From the NCBI GenBank assembly GCA_019753105.1, contig JAIELJ010000013.1:78954-142953 (forward strand): DNA of 64,000 bases. Direction: 5' to 3'. Positions 1-8,690 of this stretch are shown here, one piece after another. Origin of the DNA: Hyphomonadaceae bacterium (lineage in GTDB: Bacteria > Pseudomonadota > Alphaproteobacteria > Caulobacterales > Aquidulcibacteraceae). Below the pieces are notes generated by a model. That model saw only the letters and a list, made by a program, of their open reading frames with translations, made no database searches and had not been told where the DNA came from. A program made the translations under genes and the position numbers. Position 1 is the first letter of the stretch. Every line of letters starts with the position of its first letter.

Positions 1-1330
1 CCGCGCCGACAACGAGATCGCCACCAAGCACCGGCTTGAACACTTGCGTCACGCCTTCCTCGCCCAGCGACTCCAGCGCCTTGCGCAAGTGCTTTTGCTT
101 CAGCGGATCGCGCACGCGTACGCGCTTCAGGATTTCAGGAGCGAAGTTCGGAATGCCCTTGAAGACAATCGCACCATTTTGCGAGAGCGAATCCCCGACG
201 CGCAAACCGCCATTGTTCGGAATGCCGATCACATCGCCCGGGAACGCTTCGTTCGCGATCTCGCGCTCTTGCGCCATGAACATCATCGGATTGTGCACGT
301 TGAAGCTCTTGCCCGACGAACTCTTCAGAGTCATGCCGCGCTGAAACTTGCCCGAGCAGATGCGGAAAAAGCCGACGCGGTCGCGGTGCTTGGGATCCAT
401 GTTCGCTTGGATTTTGAAGACGAAGCCCGTGACATCGCCGTCGCCAGGCTCAATCTCGCTCGCCGCGCCCTTCACCGTCGCCGGCTGCGCACGCGGCGCC
501 GGCGCATGCGCGGCCAAACCGGCGAGCAGCTCAAGCACGCCAAAGCGGCGCAGCGCTGAGCCGAAATAGACCGGCGTCAGGTGCCCTTCGCGGAACGACT
601 GCAAATCAAACCTCGGCAACCCCTCACGCGCCAGTTCCGATGTCTCTTCCATCTCCGCGCGCACGTCATCCGATACGCCATGCAGGAAGTCATTGCCGCC
701 ACGCTTCTGGCGCTCTTCGATCGCAAAGCCCTGCTCACCCGCTTCCAAGCGGCGGAACGGCACGAACTCGTCCTTCGTCAGATCGAGCATGCCGGCAAAG
801 CGATTGCCGGACGCGGCCGGCCAATACATTGGCGCTGTATCCATCGCCAGCTTGGAGTGAATCTCATCGAGCAGCTCAAACGGATCGAGCGCTTCGCGGT
901 CCATCTTGTTGATGAACGTCGTGATCGGGATGTCGCGCATGCGGCAGACTTCGAAGAGTTTCAGCGTCTGCGGTTCGATGCCCTTTGCGGCGTCCAGCAC
1001 CATGACGGCGGAGTCCGCCGCTGTGAGCGTGCGATAGGTATCTTCCGAGAAGTCTTCGTGGCCCGGCGTGTCGAGCAGGTTGAACACCAGCCCGCCGTGT
1101 TCGAACATCATCACCGACGACGAGACCGAGATGCCGCGCTCGCGCTCGATCTTCATCCAGTCCGACTTCGTGCGCCGCGCCTGCCCGCGAGCGGACACCA
1201 CGCCCGCCAAGTGAATGGCGCCGCCGGCAAGCAGCAGGCTCTCGGTCAAAGTCGTCTTGCCTGCGTCAGGGTGCGAGATGATCGCGAACGTGCGGCGGCG
1301 GGCGGCCTCGGCGGCGGGGTCGGCGGACAT
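1..1330 (-). CDS. prfC: Peptide chain release factor 3 (partial, C-terminus off the window)
   Basis: Translational GTPase that recycles class I release factors from the ribosome after termination. Reading leftward from the ATG at 1330, the G1 loop SHPDAGKTT is at residues 19-27, followed by the KSDWM-IERERGIS switch region and G3 DTPGHEDF. The longer middle domain is typical of RF3 and separates it from EF-G. About 443 codons are present, of roughly 530 usual, so the C-terminal domain lies left of base 1. The start was chosen because MSADPAAEAA leads directly into the RRRTFAIISHPDAGKTT block. Family assignment is firm. The opposite strand carries long antisense open frames that I regard as shadows. 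Confidence 0.95.
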   Translation of the reverse strand, partial: MSADPAAEAARRRTFAIISHPDAGKTTLTESLLLAGGAIHLAGVVSARGQARRTKSDWMKIERERGISVSSSVMMFEHGGLVFNLLDTPGHEDFSEDTYRTLTAADSAVMVLDAAKGIEPQTLKLFEVCRMRDIPITTFINKMDREALDPFELLDEIHSKLAMDTAPMYWPAASGNRFAGMLDLTKDEFVPFRRLEAGEQGFAIEERQKRGGNDFLHGVSDDVRAEMEETSELAREGLPRFDLQSFREGHLTPVYFGSALRRFGVLELLAGLAAHAPAPRAQPATVKGAASEIEPGDGDVTGFVFKIQANMDPKHRDRVGFFRICSGKFQRGMTLKSSSGKSFNVHNPMMFMAQEREIANEAFPGDVIGIPNNGGLRVGDSLSQNGAIVFKGIPNFAPEILKRVRVRDPLKQKHLRKALESLGEEGVTQVFKPVLGGDLVVGA

Positions 1331-1392
1331 AAGGGGTCTTTCGTGAAGCGGGGCGTTTACGCTTTGGTCAGGGCCGGGGCAACCCGGAGGGC

Positions 1393-1740
1393 TCAGCCCG
1401 CGCCGGAATCCACTCGTTCCTCAAGGAAATGCCGCCCGTGCTTGTCCTCGATCTCGATCACCCAAAGATCGGGGTCGGTTCCGGAGCGCTTACGGACATA
1501 GGCGTCCACCTCCGCCTCCACATCCCCCAGCGTCCCCGCCGAGAGATCGAGCCATATGCGCTCCCCCTCACCGTCGCGGGCCGGCGCGTAGAGCCGCGCC
1601 TTGCCGTCGAGCGAAGCGACCTTCACCAGCACCGCGCCCGCGTCCGTGTCGCCCTTTTGCGTGACGCCCGCGAAAGCGCCCGCGATCGAGGCCCGCCGGA
1701 TCAGCGCGCTCGCCCAGAAATCGGTCTTCAGTTCAGACAT
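1393..1740 (-). CDS. DUF1491 family protein
   Basis: Small soluble protein of 115 residues beginning MSELKTDFWASALIRRA, the typical N-terminus of the DUF1491 family found in Alphaproteobacteria. Function is unknown. An in-frame upstream start at 1758 exists, but the conserved family start is the ATG at 1740. It ends with an acidic IEIEDKHGRHFLEERV segment. It sits about 60 bases upstream of prfC on the same strand and could be cotranscribed with it. No membrane segment or signal peptide is seen. Confidence 0.8.
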   Translation of the reverse strand: MSELKTDFWASALIRRASIAGAFAGVTQKGDTDAGAVLVKVASLDGKARLYAPARDGEGERIWLDLSAGTLGDVEAEVDAYVRKRSGTDPDLWVIEIEDKHGRHFLEERVDSGAG

Positions 1741-1772
1741 TCGCCACCGGTTGTTCACCAGAACGCAACGCC

Positions 1773-2645
1773 ATGAGCTTAACCTTTCCCGCTCGCATGC
1801 GCCTCTTTTTCCTTGCCGCAGCCTTTGCGCTGACCACCGTCGCCGCTTCGGCCGACGAGCCGCCGAACGCGCGCGCCGCTTATGCCGAGCGCCGCGGTCT
1901 GCTGGAAGCCGACGCGCAATGCCGCCTCTTTACGCCCGACATCCGCATCGCGCTGCAAGTGACTGCAGCGCAAGCCCGTGGCGCGCTGCTGCGCTCCGGC
2001 TGGAACGATGCGCAGATGCGCGAGCTTGAGCAAGCTGCCGTCAGCGCCGCACGCGCGCGCCAATGCGGTGATGCGCGCACGACGCAAGCCGCCGACAATG
2101 CGCGCCACGCTTTCATGCGCTGGGTCAATGCCGGCACGATGCAGTTTCCCGGCTGGGAGCGCACCTGGGTCGCGCGTCGCGCGGTCATCGACGAACCAGC
2201 GTGGCGCCTCAGCCAAGCCATCGACGCGCCGCTCGCAGCGACATTCGGCGTGCGTGAGCAGAACGGCGCCCAGCACCTCGTGCTCGTCATCCCTCTTGCG
2301 CGTGGCGAAACCGCGCCGGCTACGGTCTCTATCGTGATGCGCGACACCGCGCGTGCGCGCGCTGCACAAGTCTCGCTACCGCAGCGCATGTCGTACGGCA
2401 TCGCCGCCGGCGCGCCGCAACCGACAGCAGCCGCGCGCCTGCCTTCGACGCGCACCATCGAACGCCTCGACGGCGGCCGCAGCCAAGCCGTCTTCACCTT
2501 CCCGGACAATGCGTTCCGCACATTGCTGGCGCTTGATCCGCGCGAAAGCGTAGCCTTCGATCTCGCCACCGGCCGCTCGACGCAGCGGCTTTACGCTGAA
2601 GTCGGCGACGTCGGCGCCGCGCGCACGTTTCTGACGATCGATTGA
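1773..2645 (+). CDS. Secreted or periplasmic protein of unknown function
   Basis: A 290-residue protein. From the internal Met at 1797 the N-terminus is MRLFFLAAAFALTTVAASA, a clear Sec signal peptide ending in an ASA-type cleavage site, so the true start may be 1797 instead of 1773. The first half has two cysteines (DAQCRLF and ARQCGDAR) that could pair in the periplasm. The second half is rich in Thr, Ala and Arg. I do not recognise a family. Its last 55 bases overlap the 3' end of the convergent histidine kinase gene. Confidence 0.75.
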   Translation: MSLTFPARMRLFFLAAAFALTTVAASADEPPNARAAYAERRGLLEADAQCRLFTPDIRIALQVTAAQARGALLRSGWNDAQMRELEQAAVSAARARQCGDARTTQAADNARHAFMRWVNAGTMQFPGWERTWVARRAVIDEPAWRLSQAIDAPLAATFGVREQNGAQHLVLVIPLARGETAPATVSIVMRDTARARAAQVSLPQRMSYGIAAGAPQPTAAARLPSTRTIERLDGGRSQAVFTFPDNAFRTLLALDPRESVAFDLATGRSTQRLYAEVGDVGAARTFLTID

Positions 2646-3895
2646 TCCGCCAAGACGGGCAGCGTCATCCGCACCAGCGCGCCGCCTTCGGGCGCGTCGT
2701 GGAAACTGAGCGTCCCGCCATGCAGGCCGGCAAGCGCGCGCACCAGTGACAAGCCCAGCCCCGTCCCTTCCGCGCGCGCACCGCCCGAGCCGCGTTCGTA
2801 CGCGACGCCGAGTGTCTCGCGCTCCGCTTCGGGAATGCCTGGCCCGTTATCGATCGTCTCGAGCAACAGCCCGCCCTCGCCGGCCGCCGCCGTGACGAAC
2901 ACGCGCCCGCCCTCCGGCGTGAACTTGATCGCGTTGCCAACGGTGTTGATCAGCATCCGCTTCAGCGCGCGCGCGTCGGCGCGCACCATAAGCGGCGCCT
3001 CGGGTGTGATCATGCCGAGCGCGATTTGCTTTTTCTCCGCGCCATCAGCGGAGAGCCGCACCACGTCCTCAACGACGCCGCGCACATCGAATGTCTCGAA
3101 CTCAAGCTCGTACTTGCCGGCTTCAATCTTCGAGAGATCGAGCAGATCGTTCACCAGCCCAAGCAAGTGCGTCCCGCTCTTCCGGATGAGGCCCGCATAT
3201 TCGACGTAGCGCGCACTCACTTCGCCGAAGATCTGGCGCTCGATCATCTCGGAAAAACCGAGGATGTGGTTCAGCGGCGTGCGCAGCTCGTGCGAGACTT
3301 CGGCGATGCGTTGGCTCATCGCCGCTTCGCGCCCACCGCTCGCTTTGCGTCCAAGCGCCATCAACCCCGCCGCAAACGCGATCGAGACGACTGTCATGAC
3401 CTCCGCAAACGCTCCAAGCGGCGCCTCGGCGAAGCGCGCCAGAAAGGCCGCAAGCGCGTACGCCAGCACAGCCGCCGCACCCGCCTCCGGCGCCCAGCTC
3501 CGGCCAAGCGCGGAAGCCAAAGCCGGCGCGATCAGGAGCCCCGCCGCAAGCGGCGAGCCCGCTCCACCAGTGCCCGCGACCAATCCTGTCAGAACCGTAA
3601 GCCAGACGATGAGCCAGCCGAAGGCGACCCATTTCGCGCCAAGCCGCGGCAACACGATGAATCCCGCAAACGCGGGAACCGCGCCCAAAGCAGCGGCTGC
3701 GGCAACATCTGACCGCGAAACCCCGTCCGCATCGGCAAGAATGGCCGCCAAAACGACGCCGGCCAGCCAAAGCCAGCACGCCGCCATTAACGCAACTGCG
3801 TTTGGCGCTGCGTTTGCAGGCTGGTTTGCTGCGTGTTGTGTTGACACGGGAAGGCGAGCCGCGAGTAAAAGTCTTCTTAACGAGCCGGGGGACAT
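2591..3895 (-). CDS. Membrane-bound sensor histidine kinase (DivJ/PleC-like core)
   Basis: A 434-residue HisKA/HATPase kinase with roughly six hydrophobic segments between residues 35 and 182. The phospho-acceptor is His202 in SHELRTPLNH, followed by the LLDLSKIEAGKYELE stretch common to DivJ/PleC-type kinases. The N box (NAIKFTPEGG), G1 (DNGPGI) and G2 (GTGLGL) complete a functional ATP-binding domain. There is no receiver domain and no regulator gene next door, so it is an orphan kinase. The divergent intergenic region upstream holds three GANTC sites in 23 bases, which suggests cell-cycle-linked expression. Assignment to DivJ or PleC specifically is inference; the kinase call is firm. Confidence 0.9.
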   Translation of the reverse strand: MSPGSLRRLLLAARLPVSTQHAANQPANAAPNAVALMAACWLWLAGVVLAAILADADGVSRSDVAAAAALGAVPAFAGFIVLPRLGAKWVAFGWLIVWLTVLTGLVAGTGGAGSPLAAGLLIAPALASALGRSWAPEAGAAAVLAYALAAFLARFAEAPLGAFAEVMTVVSIAFAAGLMALGRKASGGREAAMSQRIAEVSHELRTPLNHILGFSEMIERQIFGEVSARYVEYAGLIRKSGTHLLGLVNDLLDLSKIEAGKYELEFETFDVRGVVEDVVRLSADGAEKKQIALGMITPEAPLMVRADARALKRMLINTVGNAIKFTPEGGRVFVTAAAGEGGLLLETIDNGPGIPEAERETLGVAYERGSGGARAEGTGLGLSLVRALAGLHGGTLSFHDAPEGGALVRMTLPVLADQSIVRNVRAAPTSPTSA

Positions 3896-3907
3896 GCTGC
3901 CCGCTCT

Positions 3908-3930
3908 GAGTCGGACTCGGAAGCGGACTC
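3908..3930. promoter_or_regulatory. Cluster of three GANTC (CcrM-type) sites
   Basis: GAGTC at 3908, GACTC at 3914 and GACTC at 3926 lie in the 63-base divergent gap between the histidine kinase (start 3895) and the secreted-protein gene (start 3959). In Caulobacterales, CcrM methylates GANTC and GcrA reads methylated promoter sites. The sites are seen directly; the regulatory role is inferred. Confidence 0.4.
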
Positions 3931-3958
3931 ACCATTTGAGAACTAGGGAGTAGAGCCG

Positions 3959-5005
3959 ATGCGCAGCTTAGCGGTCTGGACCACCACCGCAGCCGTCGCC
4001 CTGATGGGCGCGGCAAACGCGCAAACCGCGCCAACTGAGGGCGCGCCTGCCGCGGTCGATTTGCCGTCGGCCATCACCGCGTACGCCGCTTATCAGAACG
4101 ACGTCTCAGATCTTCGCTCAAACGGCGTCGGCAACGCCATCCAGCTTGAAGAGGCGCTCGACCGCGTCGCCCGTCACAATCGGGATTCGCTCACGCGCGG
4201 TTGGATCGCCTATGGCGCCCAAACTGCCGCGCAATCGCCGGCGTTCGTGCAAGGCGTACGCGAGGCCGCCGCCTATTACGGCCGTGACGCCGTCATTTGG
4301 GCAGTGACCGTCGATCCGTCCTATGCGCGCGGTTTGCGCGGCGGGCCGGAAGTCACGCGCATGCTGCTGGACTCCGCCAACGCCGATAGCGCCCGCATCG
4401 TCGCCACCGCTGACCGCTACCAAGAACTCGCCTACTCGCTGCAGCGTCAGCGCTGGGCTAACGCAGTGGCGCCGCAACAAGCAGCGCGCGTCCAGCGCGT
4501 GCGTTCACTCGGCGCACCGGGCGGCTTCACGCCGTCTCTGCCGTCTGAAGTGTCGCCACGCCTTTCGGTCACCCCACTCTCCGTCACCGTCTCCGATCCG
4601 ACAGCCTATGGCGGCCGCCGCTTCTGGGACGCGGTGCGCGGTGGCGCGGAGGTCGCTGAAGTTGCCTCAACGCCCGCGATCACGCACCAATTCCGCGTCA
4701 ACGCCACGCGCGGCGAAGCGCTCGACCGCATGGCCGCCGTCGCCGCCCTGCAGGCGCTTGACGCGACCGAAAGCCACCAGAGCGCTGTTGGCCGCCTGAT
4801 CGCCGATCCGCGCTCGCGCGATTGCTTCGAGATGGCCCAATTGCAGCTTTATCAATGCATGTCGGCCGCCCGCTTCCGCTATGAGAACGCGTTCTGCCTC
4901 GGCCAGCACGGCCTGCGCGACATCGGCACCTGCATCGGCGCTGTCGCACAGCCAGACGCCAGCGCAGCACTCACGCCGATCGTGGGCAATCGCGAAGAAG
5001 GCTGA
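3959..5005 (+). CDS. Secreted protein of unknown function
   Basis: A 348-residue protein with a Sec signal peptide (MRSLAVWTTTAAVALMGAANA, cleavage after about residue 21). The body is predicted mostly helical. A four-cysteine C-terminal region (DCFEMAQ, YQCMSAA, AFCLGQHG, GTCIGAV) suggests two periplasmic disulfides. I do not recognise a characterised family. A GGGAGTAGAG ribosome-binding region precedes the ATG by a few bases. It is divergent from the histidine kinase and shares its GANTC-rich promoter region, and sufE follows 36 bases downstream. Confidence 0.8.
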   Translation: MRSLAVWTTTAAVALMGAANAQTAPTEGAPAAVDLPSAITAYAAYQNDVSDLRSNGVGNAIQLEEALDRVARHNRDSLTRGWIAYGAQTAAQSPAFVQGVREAAAYYGRDAVIWAVTVDPSYARGLRGGPEVTRMLLDSANADSARIVATADRYQELAYSLQRQRWANAVAPQQAARVQRVRSLGAPGGFTPSLPSEVSPRLSVTPLSVTVSDPTAYGGRRFWDAVRGGAEVAEVASTPAITHQFRVNATRGEALDRMAAVAALQALDATESHQSAVGRLIADPRSRDCFEMAQLQLYQCMSAARFRYENAFCLGQHGLRDIGTCIGAVAQPDASAALTPIVGNREEG

Positions 5006-5040
5006 GCCCGCTTGCTTCAGCGACCTCGCAGGCGCATCTG

Positions 5041-5472
5041 ATGCGCATGGCGAGCGTCGACGAAGCGATCCAAGAGCTAACGGACGAATTTGCGCTCCTT
5101 CCCGACTGGGAGGAGCGCATTTCGTATGTGATCGAGCTCGCGCGCGGGCTTGAGCCGCTGAACGACGCTGAGCGCGTGGAAGCCAATCGCGTGCGCGGAT
5201 GCGCCAGCCAGGTTTGGCTCGTCAGCGAACGCCGCGCGGATGCGCCGGAAAAGCTATATTTCCGCGGCGATTCCGACGCGCACCTCGTGCGCGGCGAAGT
5301 CGCCATGCTGATGCGCGTCTTCTCCGGCCGCACGCCCGCGGAAATTCTGGAAGTCGATCCGCAAGCCTTGTTCGAACGCCTGGGCCTCAAGGAAGCACTC
5401 ACTGCACAACGCTCCAACGGCCTCTTTTCCATGATCAAGCGCATCCAGGACGAAGCGCGCGCGGCCGCCTAA
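5041..5472 (+). CDS. sufE: SufE family cysteine desulfuration protein
   Basis: Sulfur acceptor that stimulates the SufS cysteine desulfurase during Fe-S cluster assembly in the cytoplasm. The 143-residue sequence has the SufE signature: WEERISYVIELARGL, then LNDAERVEANRVRGCASQVWL with the active cysteine in RGCASQVW. Start is either ATG 5041 or ATG 5047; MASVDEAIQEL from 5047 looks like the family start. It is not linked to other suf genes here. Its stop overlaps the stop of the convergent DUF6456 gene by four bases. Confidence 0.93.
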   Translation: MRMASVDEAIQELTDEFALLPDWEERISYVIELARGLEPLNDAERVEANRVRGCASQVWLVSERRADAPEKLYFRGDSDAHLVRGEVAMLMRVFSGRTPAEILEVDPQALFERLGLKEALTAQRSNGLFSMIKRIQDEARAAA

Positions 5473-6203
5473 TTCGCCGCGAGTTGCGCCAGCGCCAGCT
5501 TGAGCGCGATCTTGCCCGAACGCGCCGGCCAGCCTTCGCCGCGTTCCAACGCCTCTAGCCCCTCCTCGCGCAGACACACACGTTCCACCACGCGCCGCAG
5601 CGGCACGGCCAAACGCGCCAGCGCATCGCTCACACGTTGCCGGGCGTCGCAGTAAGCGCCCGCCGCCTGCTCAGCGCGATTGCTAGGCCCCCGGGGCCCA
5701 GCGCCATTCGGCGGCGCGGTCCAATCGGAGCCGCGCACCAAGCCGCGCTCGCCCATCTCCCAGTCGCGCCGCAAACGCGCCGCCGCCGCGATTTCCGCGC
5801 TATCGAGCCACGCCGCGCCATTGCCATCACGCAGCGCCGCTAAGCGCCGCAGAATCGCGTCCGCGTCGTGGCCGCGCACCACACGCGTACGGCCATCCGC
5901 CTCTATCACCGCACGGTCGATAATGGGGCGGTGCTGCGCCAAGAAAGCTTCGCCGGGCGACGCGGTTTCGCGCGCCACCAGCGCGCGCCCCGCTTTGGTG
6001 ATGGCGTAGCCCGCGCCTTCGCTCGCCAGAGCGCCGCTTGCCTCCAAGGCGCGCGCTTCTTCAGCGTTCAATCGCACCAACGGACGCCGGCGGCGATCAT
6101 TGTTTGGAAAAAGCGCATAGCGCGTCCCGCCACGGTCCGGCGTCAGCAGCGCGCCCGTGGCGGCCATCCGCGCCAAGGCGCGCTCAACACGCCGCTCACT
6201 CAT
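5469..6203 (-). CDS. DUF6456 domain-containing protein
   Basis: A 244-residue cytoplasmic protein. The C-terminal half, with DWEMGERGLVRGSDW followed by an AGAYCDARQRV helix and LRRVVERVCL, matches the DUF6456 domain of Alphaproteobacteria. The N-terminal part resembles a winged-helix or regulator-like segment (MSERRVERALARMAATG). In relatives, a DnaA-domain-like HTH gene sits directly upstream; here that partner is truncated. Its ATG overlaps the partner stop as ATGA, so the two were translationally coupled. Function unknown. Confidence 0.8.
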   Translation of the reverse strand: MSERRVERALARMAATGALLTPDRGGTRYALFPNNDRRRRPLVRLNAEEARALEASGALASEGAGYAITKAGRALVARETASPGEAFLAQHRPIIDRAVIEADGRTRVVRGHDADAILRRLAALRDGNGAAWLDSAEIAAAARLRRDWEMGERGLVRGSDWTAPPNGAGPRGPSNRAEQAAGAYCDARQRVSDALARLAVPLRRVVERVCLREEGLEALERGEGWPARSGKIALKLALAQLAAN

Positions 6204-6352
6204 GCCGCGCTCCGCGGCGCTGGCGCGTCTCGCATCATCGCCTCAAGCGAACCGATCCAAAGATCGAAATGCGTATCGTCACGGCGATCTTCGACGACAT
6301 GACAAGCATGCGCCACGGTCGAACGATCGCGCCCGAACGCGATCGCTAGTCC
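6200..6352 (-). pseudogene. Remnant of a DnaA domain IV-like HTH protein
   Basis: Fifty codons read LAIAFGRDRSTVAHACHVVEDRR-like sequence, closely resembling the DNA-binding helix-turn-helix of DnaA (GRDHTTV-type signature), and end in a TGA that overlaps the DUF6456 start. Upstream the frame is closed by a TGA at 6353-6355 with no ATG after it; the only early start is a GTG at 6314-6316, inside the HTH. The N-terminal half expected in relatives is missing. The gene is therefore 5'-truncated, or it begins in a way I cannot see. Family link is by motif only. Confidence 0.5.
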
Positions 6353-6459
6353 TCATCCTCACACTCCTCAGTCGAACCCATGCACCGGCCTAAACCGGAG
6401 ATTATGGGAGCTTCAGAGGTGTGGGATAGATTTTTTCCTATTATTAGGAATTTTTTCCG

Positions 6460-6864
6460 CTACTCGCCACGACGGGCGTGCCCGAGGCCCATGCGCTTGG
6501 CCAGGTTCGAGCGCTCTTTAGCGTAGTTGGGCGCAACCATCGGATAGTCGTGAGGCAAGCCCCATTTGGCCCGGTACTCGTCCGGGGTCATGCTGTACTT
6601 GGTCCGCAGGTGGCGCTTTAAGCTCTTGAATTTCTTACCGTCTTCAAGGCAGACGATGTAATCCGGCGTGATCGATTTCTTGACCGGAACAGCCGGCTCC
6701 TGGGCGCTGGTGATGGCGGCCGGTACCGGACCGGAGATTTGCTGCAGCGAAGCGTACACGGTGCGGATCAGCGCCGGGATTTCCTGCGGTGTGACCTGAT
6801 TAGCCGAGACGTATGCCGACACAATGTCCGCAGTCATCGCTACCAAGTCATTCCGAGTTTCCAT
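6460..6864 (-). CDS. mucR: MucR/Ros family transcriptional regulator
   Basis: A 134-residue nucleoid-associated transcriptional regulator of the Ros/MucR family, which binds AT-rich DNA and represses many promoters. The DNA-binding block is VCLEDGKKFKSLKRHLR, then the family signature YRAKWGLPHDYPMVAPNYA and KRMGLG at the end. Zinc ligands are partly conserved: the first Cys and the Asp replacing the second Cys are present, as is one His, but the position of the second His reads Lys/Tyr (HLRTKY). Family members without full zinc binding are known. The AT-rich 128-base stretch upstream is a likely autoregulatory target. Confidence 0.93.
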   Translation of the reverse strand: METRNDLVAMTADIVSAYVSANQVTPQEIPALIRTVYASLQQISGPVPAAITSAQEPAVPVKKSITPDYIVCLEDGKKFKSLKRHLRTKYSMTPDEYRAKWGLPHDYPMVAPNYAKERSNLAKRMGLGHARRGE

Positions 6865-6992
6865 TAGAGCACGCTAGGATTGTTAAATAAAATAAGGCTC
6901 TGCAACGCCCGAGTGAGAATAGCGCAACTGTAATTAGAACTCAAATATTTGCGCAAGTTTTACAATAGTCGAGAGAGTGCAGTTCTCGCTAA
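6865..6992. promoter_or_regulatory. AT-rich mucR upstream region
   Basis: This gap is conspicuously AT-rich for this genome (for example TTGTTAAATAAAATAAGG near 6890 and CAAATATTTGCGCAAG near 6942). It contains the mucR promoter and has the base composition and TA steps that MucR/Ros proteins prefer. Autoregulation is inferred from the family, not shown. Confidence 0.4.
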
Positions 6993-8690
6993 CTATAGAA
7001 AGCGCCAAACCAAGGCTACGGCAGCTACCGTGATAAGAGCGGCGAAGGATGCGAGCCCAGAAGCGCCTCTATATGGACGGTCGCAGGCGCGAACGGCCCG
7101 CATGACGAAGCGGCCCAATTCAGCCGCCTGACGTTCCGTGAAAGCCTGCACCGTACCGTACACACGTAGCAAAACCACACCGAGCCAGCGGCCCGCCCCC
7201 GCCAATGGGCCGCGATAGAGCGCATCGACGTCGCGTAACCTCAGATGCTGCTCTGCCGGCGCGAGCCTCAAAGCGCGAGCAGCCAGAAGCGTCACACCTG
7301 CCGCGCCCAATAACGCCAGGTGCGGCGCAAGGCGATCGATCGCAAACGGCGCGAACTCGAGCGTCGTTGGAAGCAGCCCGTAAAGCCAACTCGGCGCAAC
7401 GCCCACAGAGAAGCAGAAGAACGCCGCAAGTGCCGCGCTCAACAGCATCGGGAACGGAGCTTCTTCGATCGGCGTGCGTTGCGCCACGCCATCAAAGGCC
7501 GCGAGCGACAGGCGCAGGCAGAGTGCTGCAAACAACCCTGCGGGTACGCACGCCAACAGCGCCCATGCCCATTGCAGCTCCCATTGCGCCATTGCCTCCA
7601 GCGCGATGGTGATCGTCGTGTAGGACGCAAACAGCGGCGCGCCGGATGCCGCGAGTGCAGAGATCAACAGCAACGTCGCCGTCAACGGCATGGCGCGTGA
7701 CACGCCCTCCAGCGCCGAGACATGCGCCGCACCGCGCCGGACAAGGATTGCGCCAAGCACTAATTGCACACCGCAGAACGCGAAGATGGTCGTGAACGCA
7801 TGTCCCTCCGCCGCCGCCATGGCGAGCGGTGAGCCGAGGCCGATCAGGGCGACGCATACACCCGTCTGTGCAGTCAACGCGCTTGCGCCAACGCGGCGCG
7901 CATCATCTTCGGCCATCGCGTACGCGAGCCCGATCACGATCATGCCCATGCCGATGAAGATGAGCAGCGGCACCGCTGGGAAAAGCCGCGCCAGCGCATA
8001 GACGCCTAGCATGGTTGAGAACACGCTCAGCGCCGACGCGCCAACAGGCGAAGCGTGCGCAATCGCGTCTTTCAGCCAAACATGCGCCAGCGGCGCACCC
8101 GCGCGGATCAAGAGCGCCACAAAAATGAATCCGCCGCCGATCGTATTTACGTCGAGCTGCGTGAAAATCGAACTCGCCGCCCCCGCTGAAAGATGAAACG
8201 CGACGCCAACCAGAAAGAGCAGCCCTTCAAGGCCCTGCCAAATCAGCAATCGCACCCCACTCTGCGCAGCGTTCGCAACCGGCGAGGCGAACACAATCCA
8301 GGCCGAAGCGAGCCCGGCGAGCGCCGCGGCGCCGACAAAGCTGATAAGATCGCCGACGAACAACGCCGACACCGCGCCGCCCGCCATCAGCAGGATCGCC
8401 GCGTCCTCTGATCGATTGCGACGCGCGCTCGACGCTATGGCGATGATGATGAGCGCGATCAGCATGGCGATGCCGAAGATGCGATTAAGCGCATCGAGAT
8501 CGAGCAACACGACCGGGACGCCCATTTGCGCATCCGCCACCGCCGCGCCGAATTCACGGTCCAGCATGAGCCAAAGCGCAGCAACCGCCGCACCGGCCAT
8601 GATCGGCGCGCGTGCAACACGCGGCGCGGCAAGTACGATCAGCGCCGCCAATATGCAGACGAAGCCGGGATTAAGTGTGATCTGCAGCAT
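6993..8690 (-). CDS. Proton-conducting antiporter subunit, NuoL/MrpA-MrpD-like (third copy, distal)
   Basis: A 565-residue polytopic membrane protein with about fourteen hydrophobic segments, in the family of antiporter-like subunits shared by complex I (NuoL/M/N) and Mrp. It is the last gene of the Mrp/Mbh-like operon. The C-terminal quarter (LRLRDVDALYRGPLAGAGRW and an RVYGTVQAFTERQ helix) is an extension not present in the other two copies and resembles the tail seen in NuoL/MrpA-type subunits. The start was set at ATG 8690, since 8696 is a GTG. It overlaps the preceding small gene by 20 bases. Exact ion specificity cannot be told. Confidence 0.8.
   Translation of the reverse strand: MLQITLNPGFVCILAALIVLAAPRVARAPIMAGAAVAALWLMLDREFGAAVADAQMGVPVVLLDLDALNRIFGIAMLIALIIIAIASSARRNRSEDAAILLMAGGAVSALFVGDLISFVGAAALAGLASAWIVFASPVANAAQSGVRLLIWQGLEGLLFLVGVAFHLSAGAASSIFTQLDVNTIGGGFIFVALLIRAGAPLAHVWLKDAIAHASPVGASALSVFSTMLGVYALARLFPAVPLLIFIGMGMIVIGLAYAMAEDDARRVGASALTAQTGVCVALIGLGSPLAMAAAEGHAFTTIFAFCGVQLVLGAILVRRGAAHVSALEGVSRAMPLTATLLLISALAASGAPLFASYTTITIALEAMAQWELQWAWALLACVPAGLFAALCLRLSLAAFDGVAQRTPIEEAPFPMLLSAALAAFFCFSVGVAPSWLYGLLPTTLEFAPFAIDRLAPHLALLGAAGVTLLAARALRLAPAEQHLRLRDVDALYRGPLAGAGRWLGVVLLRVYGTVQAFTERQAAELGRFVMRAVRACDRPYRGASGLASFAALITVAAVALVWRFL

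Noticed and set aside
581..1501. Plus-strand frame of 306 codons at the left end
   Set aside because: Antisense to prfC, which has all GTPase motifs.
6431..6456. AT-rich stem TTCCTA/TAGGAA flanked by T-runs after mucR
   Set aside because: The U-run is on the plus strand, where no gene ends; on the minus strand it would not act as an intrinsic terminator.
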